Positions 30,146 to 38,980 are shown, counted from the first letter of the stretch. The stretch is 64,000 nucleotides of DNA from Planctomycetota bacterium (GCA_020638855.1 JACKHT010000007.1:62001-126000); one strand, 5' to 3'. A program made the numbers and translations. Notes: generated by a model from the letters alone, not told the origin.

Positions 30146-30510
30146 TCCAAATGCAAACGTACCTGGACGTGGCCGACAACACGGGAGCCAAGCAAGTCCA
30201 GTGCATCAAGGTTTTGGGTGGTACCCACCGTCGCTACGCCGGCCTGGGGGACATCATCGTCGCCTCGGTCAAGAAGGCGATCCCCGGCTCCGAAGTGAAG
30301 CCCGGCTCGATCGTCAAGGGTGTGATCGTGAGGACCAAGAAGAACACGCGCCGTTCCGACGGCAGCTACGTGCGCTTCGATCGCAACGCGTTGGTGATCG
30401 TCGACGCGGAAGGGAACCCCAAGGGAACCCGTATCTTCGGTGCCGTCGCCCGCGAATTGCGCGAGCGCAACTTCATGAAAATCATTTCGCTGTCCCAGGA
30501 GGTGATCTAG
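30142..30510 (+). CDS. rplN: Ribosomal protein L14
   Basis: A 122-residue protein of standard length at the subunit interface. It starts MIQMQTYLDVADNTGAKQ and contains RSDGSYVRFDRNALVIVD and GTRIFGAVARELRER. Its last codons contain AGGAGGTGATC, a complete complement to the 16S 3' end that serves rplX. Confidence 0.97.
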   Translation: MIQMQTYLDVADNTGAKQVQCIKVLGGTHRRYAGLGDIIVASVKKAIPGSEVKPGSIVKGVIVRTKKNTRRSDGSYVRFDRNALVIVDAEGNPKGTRIFGAVARELRERNFMKIISLSQEVI

Positions 30511-30770
30511 TGCACGTCAAGCGCGGAGATCAGGTGATCATCATCGCCGGTAACGACAAGGGACGCACGGGCCAGGTCACGCAAGTGGACGTGGAGCGCG
30601 GTCGCGTCGTCGTCGAAGGCATCAACATGCGGGTTCGGCACAAGAAGCCGACCCAACAGAATCCCCAAGGCGAGCGCGTGGAGCTCGAGGCGTCTTTGCA
30701 CGCCTCCAACGTCATGCTGCTGGACGCCAAGACCGGTAAGGGCACGCGCAAGCGGCCCACGGAGGCTTAG
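30510..30770 (+). CDS. rplX: Ribosomal protein L24
   Basis: An 86-residue KOW-domain protein that nucleates 50S assembly, with VKRGDQVIIIAGNDKGRTGQ and GINMRVRHKKPTQQNP. The GTG start at 30510 shares its G with the rplN stop (TAGTG) and has AGGAGGTGATC just upstream, the best ribosome binding site in the cluster. The frame is open further upstream, but only as a shadow of rplN. Confidence 0.94.
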   Translation: MHVKRGDQVIIIAGNDKGRTGQVTQVDVERGRVVVEGINMRVRHKKPTQQNPQGERVELEASLHASNVMLLDAKTGKGTRKRPTEA

Positions 30771-30815
30771 GCCCGGGCTCCGCCCGATTCCGGCCATACT
30801 TAGGAGGCGCATGCA

Positions 30816-31376
30816 ATGACCCCGAGGCTCAAAGAAAAGTACCAGACCGAAATCCGCCCCGCGATCCGGGAGCAGTTCGGCCTTACCAACGACATGCAGA
30901 TTCCCCGTCTCACCAAAGTGGTGGTGAACATGGGGGTCAAGGGTGCTGTGGAAAGCAAAGCCAAGGTGGAAGTGGCAGCCAAGAACTTGGCAGCCATCAC
31001 CGGCCAACAGCCCACCATCCGCAAGGCCAAGAACTCGATCGCAGGCTTCAAGCTGCGCGAGGGCATGCCGATCGCCTGTGCAGTGACCCTGCGCGGGGAC
31101 CGCATGTGGGAGTTCGCCGACCGTCTGATCGCGGTGGTCCTGCCGCGTATCCGTGACTTCCGCGGAGTCAAGGACAAGCTCGACGGACGTGGCAACTACA
31201 CCATGGGTTTGGCCGAGCAATCGATCTTCCCCGAACTGACCTACGACCAAATCGACTTCCCCCAGGGCATGGACATCACGTTCGTCACCACGGCGGAATC
31301 CGACGACCAGGGCTACGCCCTTCTCAAAGCCCTCGGCATGCCTTTCAAAAAGCATGACCAGGACGAAAACAACTAG
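30816..31376 (+). CDS. rplE: Ribosomal protein L5
   Basis: A 186-residue 5S rRNA-binding protein. It has NDMQIPRLTKVVVNMGV, the conserved ITGQQPTIRKAKNSIAGFKL, and RDFRGVKDKLDGRGNYTMGL. The ATG at 30816 follows AGGAGG at 9 nt. The length is slightly above the 179 residues of E. coli. Confidence 0.97.
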   Translation: MTPRLKEKYQTEIRPAIREQFGLTNDMQIPRLTKVVVNMGVKGAVESKAKVEVAAKNLAAITGQQPTIRKAKNSIAGFKLREGMPIACAVTLRGDRMWEFADRLIAVVLPRIRDFRGVKDKLDGRGNYTMGLAEQSIFPELTYDQIDFPQGMDITFVTTAESDDQGYALLKALGMPFKKHDQDENN

Positions 31377-31405
31377 CCCCAGCCCCCTTCCAAAGCCCTC
31401 ACTCA

Positions 31406-31591
31406 ATGGCCAAAAAATCCATGATCGCCAAGGCGGCCCGGGAACCCAAGTTCAAGGTTCGCGGCTACACCCGCTGCACCTTCTGCGGACGCCCCCGCGC
31501 CGTGTACCGCAAGTTCGGTATCTGCCGCATCTGTCTGCGCGAACGCGCCCACCTCGGCCAGATCCCCGGAATGCGTAAGGCTTCCTGGTAA
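31406..31591 (+). CDS. rpsN: Ribosomal protein S14, zinc-binding short form
   Basis: A 61-residue S14 of the type Z. Zinc ligands are the pairs C24-x2-C27 (CTFC) and C40-x2-C43 (CRIC), and the chain ends with GMRKASW. This short form matches the zinc forms of L33 and L36 in the same window. Confidence 0.96.
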   Translation: MAKKSMIAKAAREPKFKVRGYTRCTFCGRPRAVYRKFGICRICLRERAHLGQIPGMRKASW

Positions 31592-31621
31592 CTCGACGGA
31601 TACGAACAGGAGACCCATCCC

Positions 31622-32017
31622 ATGATGACCGATCCCATCGCCGATATGCTCACGCGTATCCGCAACGCCAACTCCATCCGCCAGCCCAAGGTGCACATGC
31701 CCGCCTCGCGTCAACGCGTCGGCGTCGCCCAAGTGCTCAAGGCCGAAGGATTCATCCACGACTACCGCGTGGAGCCGGGCAAGCCCTCGAGCACCCTGCA
31801 CATCAACCTCAAGTACGGGCAAGAAGGTGAGCGCGTGATCCGCCGGATCGACCGCGTCAGCAAGCCCGGCCGTCGAATCTACGCCGGGGTGGCGGACTTG
31901 CGTCCGATCCTGCGCGGCCAAGGCATCTGCGTGATCTCCACCCCCAAGGGTGTGATCTCCGACCGCCAAGCGCGCGAGCTCAAGGTGGGCGGCGAAGTCC
32001 TGGCCACCATCTACTAG
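31622..32017 (+). CDS. rpsH: Ribosomal protein S8
   Basis: A 131-residue protein starting MMTDPIADMLTRIRNAN. The C-terminal 16S-binding signature is ICVISTPKGVISDRQAREL. In E. coli S8 represses the spc operon by binding near the L5 start. I did not find a clear S8-site mimic here. AGGAG precedes the start. Confidence 0.97.
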   Translation: MMTDPIADMLTRIRNANSIRQPKVHMPASRQRVGVAQVLKAEGFIHDYRVEPGKPSSTLHINLKYGQEGERVIRRIDRVSKPGRRIYAGVADLRPILRGQGICVISTPKGVISDRQARELKVGGEVLATIY

Positions 32018-32052
32018 ACCTCCGTCGAATCTCCCGCGAAGGAATCCCTCCC

Positions 32053-32598
32053 ATGTCCCGTATCGGAAAAGCACCCATCTCCATCCCCGGTGGAGTCACC
32101 CTCGAATCGAAGCCCAACGCGCTTTCGGTCAAGGGCCCCAAGGGCACCCTGTCCATCACCCTGCGCCCCGAAGTCAAGCTGGTGGTCGAAGGTCAGGAAG
32201 CAAAGGTCGAGCTGACGGGATCCGGTCCCGCCCGCCAGGCCCGCGCCTACCACGGCCTCACCCGGGCCTTGGTCCAAAACATGGTGCTGGGCGTGACCCA
32301 GGGTTTTGAGAAGCGCCTCGAGATCGTCGGGGTGGGCTGGAACGCGAAGGCGGCCGGCTCCAAGTTGGTCCTCAACATCGGCTTCTGCCACACCGTCGAC
32401 CTCGACATGCCCCAGGGCGTGTCGGTGGAAACGCCGGCCCCGACCAAGATCGTGCTCGCAGGAGCCGACAAGCAGGCCGTGGGGCAAATTGCTGCCGTCA
32501 TCCGCGCGGTGCGTCCGCCCGAGCCCTACAAGGGCAAAGGCATCCGCTACGAGGGTGAATTCGTACGTCGTAAGTCTGGCAAGAGCTTCGGATCCTAA
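32053..32598 (+). CDS. rplF: Ribosomal protein L6
   Basis: A 181-residue protein near the sarcin-ricin loop, made of two similar domains. It starts MSRIGKAPISIPGGVTLES and carries the C-terminal signature PPEPYKGKGIRYEGEFVRRK. Normal length and spc-operon position. Confidence 0.97.
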   Translation: MSRIGKAPISIPGGVTLESKPNALSVKGPKGTLSITLRPEVKLVVEGQEAKVELTGSGPARQARAYHGLTRALVQNMVLGVTQGFEKRLEIVGVGWNAKAAGSKLVLNIGFCHTVDLDMPQGVSVETPAPTKIVLAGADKQAVGQIAAVIRAVRPPEPYKGKGIRYEGEFVRRKSGKSFGS

Positions 32599-32633
32599 GC
32601 CGTTTTCTGATTTCCTTTCCCGGTTCCATCCCC

Positions 32634-33005
32634 ATGAAAGCCACGATTGCCCTGAAGAACGAACGTCGCAAGCGCCGCGCCGCGCACGTGCGTCGTTTGA
32701 TCCGCGAGCGCTCTACCCTTCCCCGTCTCTCTGTGCACCGTTCCAGCAAGCACATCTCCGTGCAAGTGGTGGACGATGTCCAAGGACACACCCTCGCCTC
32801 CGCCACCAGCACGGCCAAAACCGTGCAGGCGGAGATGAAGGGCAAGACCAAGAGCGATACGGCCCGATTCATCGGGGCGGAAATCGCCCGCAAGGCCCTC
32901 GAGGCCGGCGTCACCAAAGTGGTTTTGGATCGGGGTTTCTCCCGCTACCAAGGCCGAGTCAAGGCCCTGGCCGACGCCGCTCGCGAAGCTGGCCTGAAGT
33001 TCTAA
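32634..33005 (+). CDS. rplR: Ribosomal protein L18
   Basis: A 123-residue 5S rRNA-binding protein. It has RKRRAAHVRRLIRERSTLPR and RLSVHRSSKHISVQVVDD, and ends FDRGFSRYQGRVKALADAAR-like (here VLDRGFSRYQGRVKALADA). It lies between rplF (35-nt gap) and rpsE (7-nt gap). Confidence 0.96.
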   Translation: MKATIALKNERRKRRAAHVRRLIRERSTLPRLSVHRSSKHISVQVVDDVQGHTLASATSTAKTVQAEMKGKTKSDTARFIGAEIARKALEAGVTKVVLDRGFSRYQGRVKALADAAREAGLKF

Positions 33006-33012
33006 ACCGACC

Positions 33013-33525
33013 ATGAAACACAAAATCCAATACATGGACGCCGGGGAGATCGGCGACATCGAGAACCTCACCGAGCAGTTGATCCGCGTCAACCGCTGCG
33101 CCGCAGTGGTCAAGGGGGGGCGCCGCTTCTCCTTCGCCGCCTTGACGGTGGTGGGGAACCGCGGCGGCATGGTGGGCTATGGCTTCGGCAAGGCCCGTCA
33201 GGTCCCCGGAGCGATCGAAAAGGCCGGCAAAGACGGACGCAAGCACATGCAACGCGTTCCCCTTACCGCCTGGGGCAGCATTCCCCACGAGGTCATCGGT
33301 GAGTACTGCGCCGCTCGCGTGGTGCTGATCCCGGCCTCCGAAGGTACCGGCATCATCGCGGGCACCTCGGTGCGTGCCGTGGCCGAGATGGCGGGCATCA
33401 AAAACCTGCTTTCGAAGGCCTATGGCTCGACCAACCCTGTGAACATGGTCAAGGCCACCCTGGACGCCTTGTCCCAACTCCGCACCTATGAAACCGTTGC
33501 GTCCCTGCGGGGCGTGCAACTCTAG
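33013..33525 (+). CDS. rpsE: Ribosomal protein S5
   Basis: A 170-residue protein at the mRNA entry and the S4-S5 accuracy interface. It has RVNRCAAVVKGGRRFSFAAL and the RNA-binding VVGNRGGMVGYGFGKARQVP, then the C-terminal APASEGTGIIAG-type loop (IPASEGTGIIAGTSVRAV). rplO follows after 20 nt. The rpmD (L30) gene usually found between them is absent. Confidence 0.97.
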   Translation: MKHKIQYMDAGEIGDIENLTEQLIRVNRCAAVVKGGRRFSFAALTVVGNRGGMVGYGFGKARQVPGAIEKAGKDGRKHMQRVPLTAWGSIPHEVIGEYCAARVVLIPASEGTGIIAGTSVRAVAEMAGIKNLLSKAYGSTNPVNMVKATLDALSQLRTYETVASLRGVQL

Positions 33526-33545
33526 CCCCAAGAGGCAAGACCACC

Positions 33546-34034
33546 ATGGATCTTAGAACCGTATGTGCCAAGGGCACCCGCAACACCCGCGCCCGTCGTA
33601 TCGGCCGTGGCATCGGTAGCGGCAGTGGCAAGACCTCCGGTCGTGGCCACAAGGGTTGGGGCGCCCGCTCGGGCTCCAGCCGCCGTGCTGGCTACGAAGG
33701 TGGTCAGATGCCCATCTACCGCCGTGTGCCCAAGCGTGGCTTCACCAACGCCCGTTTCCGCACGGACTACACGATCATCAACATCGACAAGCTCGATTGC
33801 TTCGAGAACGGCTCCACGGTCGATTTGGCCGCCATCCTGAACGCAGGTTTGGCGAGCATGAACACGGAGTTCCTCAAGGTCCTGGGCAACGGGGAACTGA
33901 CCAAGAAGCTCACCGTGCGTACGCACAAGTGCAGCCGTTCGGCCGCTGAGAAGATTCAAGCCGCTGGCGGCGAAGTGATCCTGCTCGAGACCGGCAGCCA
34001 ACCGGGTGGTGGAACCCAAACCGACGAGGCCTAA
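33546..34034 (+). CDS. rplO: Ribosomal protein L15
   Basis: A 162-residue late-assembly protein. The glycine-rich N-terminal extension is GRGIGSGSGKTSGRGHKGWG, followed by GYEGGQMPIYRRVPKRGF. The C-terminal domain ends with AGGEVILLETGSQ. The stop is 5 nt from the secY GTG, the usual coupling of L15 and SecY. Confidence 0.96.
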   Translation: MDLRTVCAKGTRNTRARRIGRGIGSGSGKTSGRGHKGWGARSGSSRRAGYEGGQMPIYRRVPKRGFTNARFRTDYTIINIDKLDCFENGSTVDLAAILNAGLASMNTEFLKVLGNGELTKKLTVRTHKCSRSAAEKIQAAGGEVILLETGSQPGGGTQTDEA

Positions 34035-34039
34035 CACAG

Positions 34040-35386
34040 GTGGATAACCTACTCACAAAACTGTTCAAAACCCCGGAGACCAGGGAGCGCGTATTCCGCA
34101 CCCTGGTTTTGCTGGTGGTTTATCGGTTGGGTTTCCAGATTCCGATTCCCGGCACCGATCCCAAGTTCCTGCAGTCGACTGCGGACCAGGGCATCATGGG
34201 AATGTTGTCGGCCCTGTCGGGTGGTGCCATCGGCCAAACGACCGTGTTTGCCCTCGGGATCATGCCGTACATTTCGGCGTCGATCATTTTTTCGATGCTG
34301 ACCAAAGTGTCGCCTGCCTTGGAAGCCATCTCGAAGGAAGGGGCAGCAGGCCAGAAGCGCATCAACCAGTGGACCCGCTTGGCGGTCGTCCCGATCGCGC
34401 TGATCCAAGCCATCCTGGTGTACACCGGCGTGTTCCTGGCGGGTGGGGCCCAGATGGTGGATCAAGGCATGCGCCACCACCACGTGGCCCTGTTCTGCAT
34501 CGTCGTGTTCTCGCTGATCGCGGGCTCGATGTTGGTGATGTGGATCGGCGAGCTGATCACGGAGTACGGGGTCGGCAACGGCGCCTCCTTGATCATCATG
34601 GCGGGCATCATCGCCGTCATGCCTTCGAGCTTCGCTTCGATCACTTCGAACCCCAACTTCTGGCAGATCCTGATGTTCCTGACGGCGGTCTGGGTCGTGG
34701 TGATCTTTGCCGTGGTGTTCATGCACAAGGGCGCGCGCCGGGTTCCGATCCAGTACGCCCGCCTCACCCGCGGCCGCCGCGTCTATGGTGGCCAGCGTCA
34801 CTACCTCCCGATCAAGGTCAACATGGCCGGTGTGATGCCGATCATCTTCGCCTCGGTGCTGTTCGTGATTCCGACGGTGCTGTTCAAGTGGGTCGGTTGG
34901 CATAGCGTGGAAGGGACCCTCCAGGACACCACGGGCTTCGTGCACGTGTCGTTCTACTTGGTCCTGATCTTCTCGTTCTGCTTCTTCTGGAACCGCCTGA
35001 TGTTCCAGCCCGAAGAGATCGCCAACAACCTGCGCGAGCACGGCTCCTTCGTCCCTGGCATCCGCCCGGGTCAGAAGACGGCCGAGTACCTTTCCAACGT
35101 GCTCACCCGGGTCACCCTGGTGGGGGCGGCGTTCTTGGCCCTCGTGGCCGTGCTGCCCGCTTTCATCACCAAGGACTCGGGCATGACTCGCTCGATGCAG
35201 TACTTCGTCACGGGCACCTCGGTGCTGATCGTGGTGGGGGTTGCGCTCGAGTTGATGGACAAGCTCCAGGCCCAGTTGGTCATGAAGACCTACGAGGGAA
35301 CCGAGGAAGGCGCCCAAGGCCAAGGCCAGGCCCGTTGGGCCCAATCCGGTAAGGGCAAGAAGCCCAGCCAAGGGGGCGCCAAGTAG
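34040..35386 (+). CDS. secY: Preprotein translocase subunit SecY
   Basis: A 448-residue channel protein with ten predicted membrane spans, read from a GTG at 34040. The N-terminal helix includes VYRLGFQIPIPGTDP. The plug and second-span region includes SGGAIGQTTVFALGIMPYIS, and the cytosolic loop RGRRVYGGQRHYLPIKVNMA binds SecA and ribosomes. The tail is Gly/Gln/Lys-rich. adk follows after 2 nt. Confidence 0.97.
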   Translation: MDNLLTKLFKTPETRERVFRTLVLLVVYRLGFQIPIPGTDPKFLQSTADQGIMGMLSALSGGAIGQTTVFALGIMPYISASIIFSMLTKVSPALEAISKEGAAGQKRINQWTRLAVVPIALIQAILVYTGVFLAGGAQMVDQGMRHHHVALFCIVVFSLIAGSMLVMWIGELITEYGVGNGASLIIMAGIIAVMPSSFASITSNPNFWQILMFLTAVWVVVIFAVVFMHKGARRVPIQYARLTRGRRVYGGQRHYLPIKVNMAGVMPIIFASVLFVIPTVLFKWVGWHSVEGTLQDTTGFVHVSFYLVLIFSFCFFWNRLMFQPEEIANNLREHGSFVPGIRPGQKTAEYLSNVLTRVTLVGAAFLALVAVLPAFITKDSGMTRSMQYFVTGTSVLIVVGVALELMDKLQAQLVMKTYEGTEEGAQGQGQARWAQSGKGKKPSQGGAK

Positions 35387-35388
35387 CC

Positions 35389-36051
35389 ATGACCCAGACC
35401 GTCGTGATCCTTCTGGGAGCTCCCGGAGCCGGAAAAGGGACCCAAGCCGTGCGCTTGGCCCAGGCTCTCGGTATGCCCCACGTCTCCACGGGGGACCTGT
35501 TCCGCGCCAACTTGGCGGGGGGCACGGCCCTGGGGGCGAAGGCTCGCGGCTACATGGATCAGGGCGAATTGGTTCCCGACGAGCTGGTGCTCGAGATGCT
35601 GTTCGATCGGGTGGCCCAGCCGGATTGCGGTCTCGGGTACCTCCTGGATGGCTTCCCGCGCACCCTGGCCCAGGCCGAAGCCCTCGGCCAACGCCTGGGG
35701 GAGAACCACCCCACGGTCATCAACATCGAAGTCCCCGACTCAGCCATCGAGAAGCGCATCGTGGAACGGCGCACCTGCAAGGACTGCGGGTCGATCTTCC
35801 ACCTGACCTTCCACCCCCCGGCCAAGGCTGGCGTCTGCGACCAGTGCTCCGGGGAGCTCACCCAGCGCAAGGACGACACCGCCGAGGTGGTCCGCACGCG
35901 CCTGCAAGAATACCACGCCAAGACCCAACCCCTCGTGCAGTACTACTCCAGCCGGAGTGGCCTGTGCACCGTAGACGGGCAGAATGCCCAGGAAGAGGTC
36001 TTTGATGCCTGCATGGCATGCCTGGGCCGCCGCATGGAGGTGCGGCAGTAA
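35389..36051 (+). CDS. adk: Adenylate kinase, zinc-lid form
   Basis: A 220-residue enzyme that interconverts AMP plus ATP with two ADP. The P-loop is GAPGAGKGT (residues 10-18), the AMP site has TGDLFR, and DGFPRT is present. The lid domain carries four zinc-type cysteines (CKDC and CDQC), as in Gram-positive and many other bacteria but not E. coli. The TAA stop overlaps the infA ATG by one base. secY-adk-infA is a standard order. Confidence 0.96.
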   Translation: MTQTVVILLGAPGAGKGTQAVRLAQALGMPHVSTGDLFRANLAGGTALGAKARGYMDQGELVPDELVLEMLFDRVAQPDCGLGYLLDGFPRTLAQAEALGQRLGENHPTVINIEVPDSAIEKRIVERRTCKDCGSIFHLTFHPPAKAGVCDQCSGELTQRKDDTAEVVRTRLQEYHAKTQPLVQYYSSRSGLCTVDGQNAQEEVFDACMACLGRRMEVRQ

Positions 36052-36314
36052 TGTCCAAGGAAGAACCGATCACCGTCGAGGCTATCGTGACCGAAGCCCT
36101 TCCCAACGCCCGTTTTCGGGCTAAGCTGGAGAGCGGTCACGAGATCTTGGCGCACGTGAGCGGCAAGATGCGGATGCACTACATCCGGATCCTGCCCGGG
36201 GACAAAATCACCGTCGAGATGTCCCCGTACGACTTGACCAAAGGGCGCATAACGTGCCGTGGAGAACGCCGTCGGAGCCCGGGAGGGCGCCGTCGTAGCA
36301 GGAGAAGAAGATGA
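36051..36314 (+). CDS. infA: Translation initiation factor IF-1
   Basis: An 87-residue OB-fold protein that blocks the A site during initiation. Family features are ITVEAIVTEALPNARFRAKL, GHEILAHVSGKMRMHYIRIL and MSPYDLTKGRITCR. Normal IF-1 ends a few residues after this point. Here an Arg/Ser-rich tail (ERRRSPGGRRRSRRRR) is added, created by reading into the rpmJ start (ATGA overlap). I use the ATG at 36051, overlapping the adk stop. Confidence 0.93.
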   Translation: MSKEEPITVEAIVTEALPNARFRAKLESGHEILAHVSGKMRMHYIRILPGDKITVEMSPYDLTKGRITCRGERRRSPGGRRRSRRRR

Positions 36315-36430
36315 AAGTACGCAGCTCTATCCGGCGCATGTGCGCCCAATGCAAGATCGTCCGCCGCCGGGGCGTGGTGCGCGTCATTTGCAAGGCCGAC
36401 CCCCGTCACAAGCAGAAGCAAGGCAAGTAA
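36311..36430 (+). CDS. rpmJ: Ribosomal protein L36, zinc-binding form
   Basis: A 39-residue protein too small to stand out among open frames. It reads MKVRSSIRRMCAQCKIVRRR and ends HKQKQGK. Ligands C11, C14, C27 and H32 match the zinc (C+) form. The start overlaps the infA stop as ATGA, and rpsM follows after 33 nt, the usual infA-rpmJ-rpsM order. Confidence 0.95.
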   Translation: MKVRSSIRRMCAQCKIVRRRGVVRVICKADPRHKQKQGK

Positions 36431-36463
36431 GCCAAGCTCACCCCCGTCAGGAGAACACAAAAC

Positions 36464-36847
36464 ATGGCACGCGTAGTCGGAGTCGACATCCCCAATCACA
36501 AGCGGTTGGAAATCGGTTTGACCTACATCTTTGGTGTGGGTCGTACCACGGCCAATCAACTTTGCGCCAAACTCGGATTGGATCCGGGTTCCAAGGTGCG
36601 TGAACTGTCCGAAGTGCACCTGCGCGACATGGCAGAGCTGTTGCGCAAGGAGTACCTGGTGGAAGGGGAGCTGCGCCGGTCGCTGGCCTCCGACATCACC
36701 CGTCTGCGCGAAATCGGATGCTACCGGGGCCTGCGCCATCGTCGTGGCCTCCCGGTCCGCGGCCAGCGCACCCGTACCAACGCCCGTACTCGCAAGGGTC
36801 CGAAGCGCACCGTGGCCGGCAAGAAGTCCGTCAAGGGCATGAAGTAA
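36464..36847 (+). CDS. rpsM: Ribosomal protein S13
   Basis: A 127-residue head protein that contacts P-site tRNA and the 50S bridge B1. It starts MARVVGVDIPNHKRLEIGLT, and has REIGCYRGLRHRRGLPVRGQ and the basic tail TRTNARTRKGPKRTVAG. AGGAG lies upstream of the ATG. Confidence 0.97.
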   Translation: MARVVGVDIPNHKRLEIGLTYIFGVGRTTANQLCAKLGLDPGSKVRELSEVHLRDMAELLRKEYLVEGELRRSLASDITRLREIGCYRGLRHRRGLPVRGQRTRTNARTRKGPKRTVAGKKSVKGMK

Positions 36848-36908
36848 CGCCTGGCGTTCTGCTCGAACACCCCCGAACAACCCCCCAACCCCCTCGATCC
36901 GAAGCATT

Positions 36909-37289
36909 ATGGCAAAGGCAGCCAAGCGCAAGCCGCGCAAGAACGTCCCCAAGGGCGTGGCCCACATCAAGGCCACGTTCAACAACACCCATGTCACGCT
37001 GACCAGCATGCAGGGTGACACCATCGCCTGGGGCACCGCCGGCAGCATGGGTTTCAAAGGAACCCGTAAGAGCACGCCCTTCGCGGCCCAGCGCGCGGCC
37101 CAAACCGCCGCTCAAAACGCGATCCGGCACGGCATGAAGGAAGTGGAAGTGCGCGTCAAGGGCGCTGGCTCGGGCCGCGAGTCCGCCATCCGCGCCCTGT
37201 CCAACGCGGGCTTGCGCGTGTCGCTGATCGAAGACGTCACCCCCTTGCCCCACAACGGCTGCCGCGCTCGCAAGCGTCGCCGCGTCTAA
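36909..37289 (+). CDS. rpsK: Ribosomal protein S11
   Basis: A 126-residue platform protein. It has GVAHIKATFNNTHVTLTS, SMGFKGTRKSTPFAAQRAA and the C-terminal signature DVTPLPHNGCRARKRRRV. It sits 61 nt after rpsM and 53 nt before rpsD. Confidence 0.97.
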   Translation: MAKAAKRKPRKNVPKGVAHIKATFNNTHVTLTSMQGDTIAWGTAGSMGFKGTRKSTPFAAQRAAQTAAQNAIRHGMKEVEVRVKGAGSGRESAIRALSNAGLRVSLIEDVTPLPHNGCRARKRRRV

Positions 37290-37342
37290 ACCACGTCCAG
37301 CCCAAGACTCGCCCAACCAGGCCCGCTCACCCTAGAGAAAAC

Positions 37343-37972
37343 ATGGCTCGTTACACCGGACCCAAGGTCAAACAATGTCGCCGGGAGGGGATGAACCTCT
37401 TCTTCCTCGGCCAGAACAGCTCCAGCGGCAAGGTCGCCGCGCTCCAGAAGCGCGACTACCCGCCCGGAGTGCACGCCCAGAACCGTCGTAAGGTCACCGA
37501 CTACGGTGTCCGCCTGCGCGAGAAGCAAAAGCTCAAGCGCGTCTTCGGCGTTTTGGAGAAGCAGTTCATGCTGTACTTCAAGGAAGCCGAGCGCCTCAAG
37601 GGCAACACGGGTGAGAACCTGTTGGCCCAGCTGAGCCGCCGCCTCGACAACGTCGTGCTGGCCGCCGGTATGTCCACGACCCTGGCCCAGGCTCGGCAAC
37701 TGGTCAACCACGGCCACTTCCTGGTCAACGGCAAGCGCCTGACGATTCCCTCCTACCAGGTTCGCCCGGGGGATGTGGTATCGCCGCGCTCCAAGGAAAA
37801 CACCAAGAAGATGGTCTCCGAGGCCCTCGAACTGAACAAAGGCAGCGCGGTCCCGACTTGGCTCGATGCCAACGCCGATGCGATGACCGTGACCGTCTCG
37901 GGTCTTCCCAAGCGTGAAGACTTCCAATTCCCCATTCAAGAACAGCTAATCGTCGAGCTTTGCTCGAAGTAA
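37343..37972 (+). CDS. rpsD: Ribosomal protein S4
   Basis: A 209-residue assembly-initiating protein with an N-terminal domain starting MARYTGPKVKQCRREGMNLF and an S4 RNA-binding domain (RRLDNVVLAAGMSTTLAQAR, GHFLVNGKRLTIPSYQVRPG). The four N-terminal zinc cysteines are not present, so it is the zinc-free form. In E. coli S4 represses the alpha operon. Confidence 0.97.
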   Translation: MARYTGPKVKQCRREGMNLFFLGQNSSSGKVAALQKRDYPPGVHAQNRRKVTDYGVRLREKQKLKRVFGVLEKQFMLYFKEAERLKGNTGENLLAQLSRRLDNVVLAAGMSTTLAQARQLVNHGHFLVNGKRLTIPSYQVRPGDVVSPRSKENTKKMVSEALELNKGSAVPTWLDANADAMTVTVSGLPKREDFQFPIQEQLIVELCSK

Positions 37973-37984
37973 GGGGTCCTAACC

Positions 37985-38980
37985 ATGCGAATTCGTTGGC
38001 GCAATTTTGAGTTACCGAGCAAGGTACAACCGGACAGGGAGAGCCTGACCAAGTCCTATGGCCGTTTCTACATCGAGCCCTTTGAGCGGGGTTTCGGCCA
38101 TACGATCGGAACGGGTTTGCGGCGCGTGCTGCTTTCCTCCATTTCCGGAGCCGCGGTCACTTCCGTGCGCATCGGCGGAGCGAACCACGAGTTCGACAGC
38201 TTGGAGGGAGTGTACGAGGACATCGCCGATCTGATCCTGAACCTCAAGCAGCTGCGTATCCAGTACGACGGGGATGGCCCGATCACGTGCCGGATCCGCC
38301 GCAGCGAAGAAGGGGATGTGACCGGAGCCGACGTGGAGTGCCCGGGGGACGCCCGCGTGGCCAACCCCGCGCTGCACCTGTGCACCTTGACCATGGACCG
38401 TGACTTGGAGATCGATCTCGAAGTCCGTCGTGGCCGCGGTTACGTGGGTGCGGACGAGAACCGCGACGAGGCCCAAGAGTTGGGCACCATCCCGGTCGAC
38501 TCGATCTACTCGCCGGTGCACCGCGTGCGTTTCGCCGTGGAAGCCACCCGCGTGGGCAAGTTCACGAACTACGATCGTTTGGTGCTGGAAGTCTGGACCG
38601 ACGGAACGATGACGCCCGAGTTGGCGCTCACCGAAGCCGCCAAGATCTACCGCAAGCACCTGAACCCCTTTGTGTTGTACGACTCCAACCCCGAGCGCGA
38701 TCCCTTGGCGGAAAGCCCGGCCACGTCGGAGTTCAACCGCAACAACCAAAAGCAGTCCGAGCTGCAGAAGCTGCTCAGCTTGCCCATCTCTGAGCTGGAG
38801 CTCAGCGTGCGCGCTCGCAACTGCCTGGATGGCGCCAACCTTCGCACCCTGATGGACGTGGTGTCCCTCAGCGAAAACGAAGTGATGCACCTCAAGAACC
38901 TGGGCAAGACCAGCTTGACCGAGATCAAGCAGAAGCTTGCCGAGCGTGGCCTGGCCTTCGGAATGAACGTCAACGGCTAA
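37985..38980 (+). CDS. rpoA: RNA polymerase alpha subunit
   Basis: A 331-residue subunit. The N-terminal assembly domain has FYIEPFERGFGHTIGTGLRR and VLLSSISGAAVTSVRI. The C-terminal domain has ELSVRARNCLDGANLRTL and KNLGKTSLTEIKQKLAERGL, with the arginine used for UP-element and activator contact. The linker is short and rich in Asn/Gln. It lies between rpsD and rplQ, closing the alpha operon. Confidence 0.97.
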   Translation: MRIRWRNFELPSKVQPDRESLTKSYGRFYIEPFERGFGHTIGTGLRRVLLSSISGAAVTSVRIGGANHEFDSLEGVYEDIADLILNLKQLRIQYDGDGPITCRIRRSEEGDVTGADVECPGDARVANPALHLCTLTMDRDLEIDLEVRRGRGYVGADENRDEAQELGTIPVDSIYSPVHRVRFAVEATRVGKFTNYDRLVLEVWTDGTMTPELALTEAAKIYRKHLNPFVLYDSNPERDPLAESPATSEFNRNNQKQSELQKLLSLPISELELSVRARNCLDGANLRTLMDVVSLSENEVMHLKNLGKTSLTEIKQKLAERGLAFGMNVNG

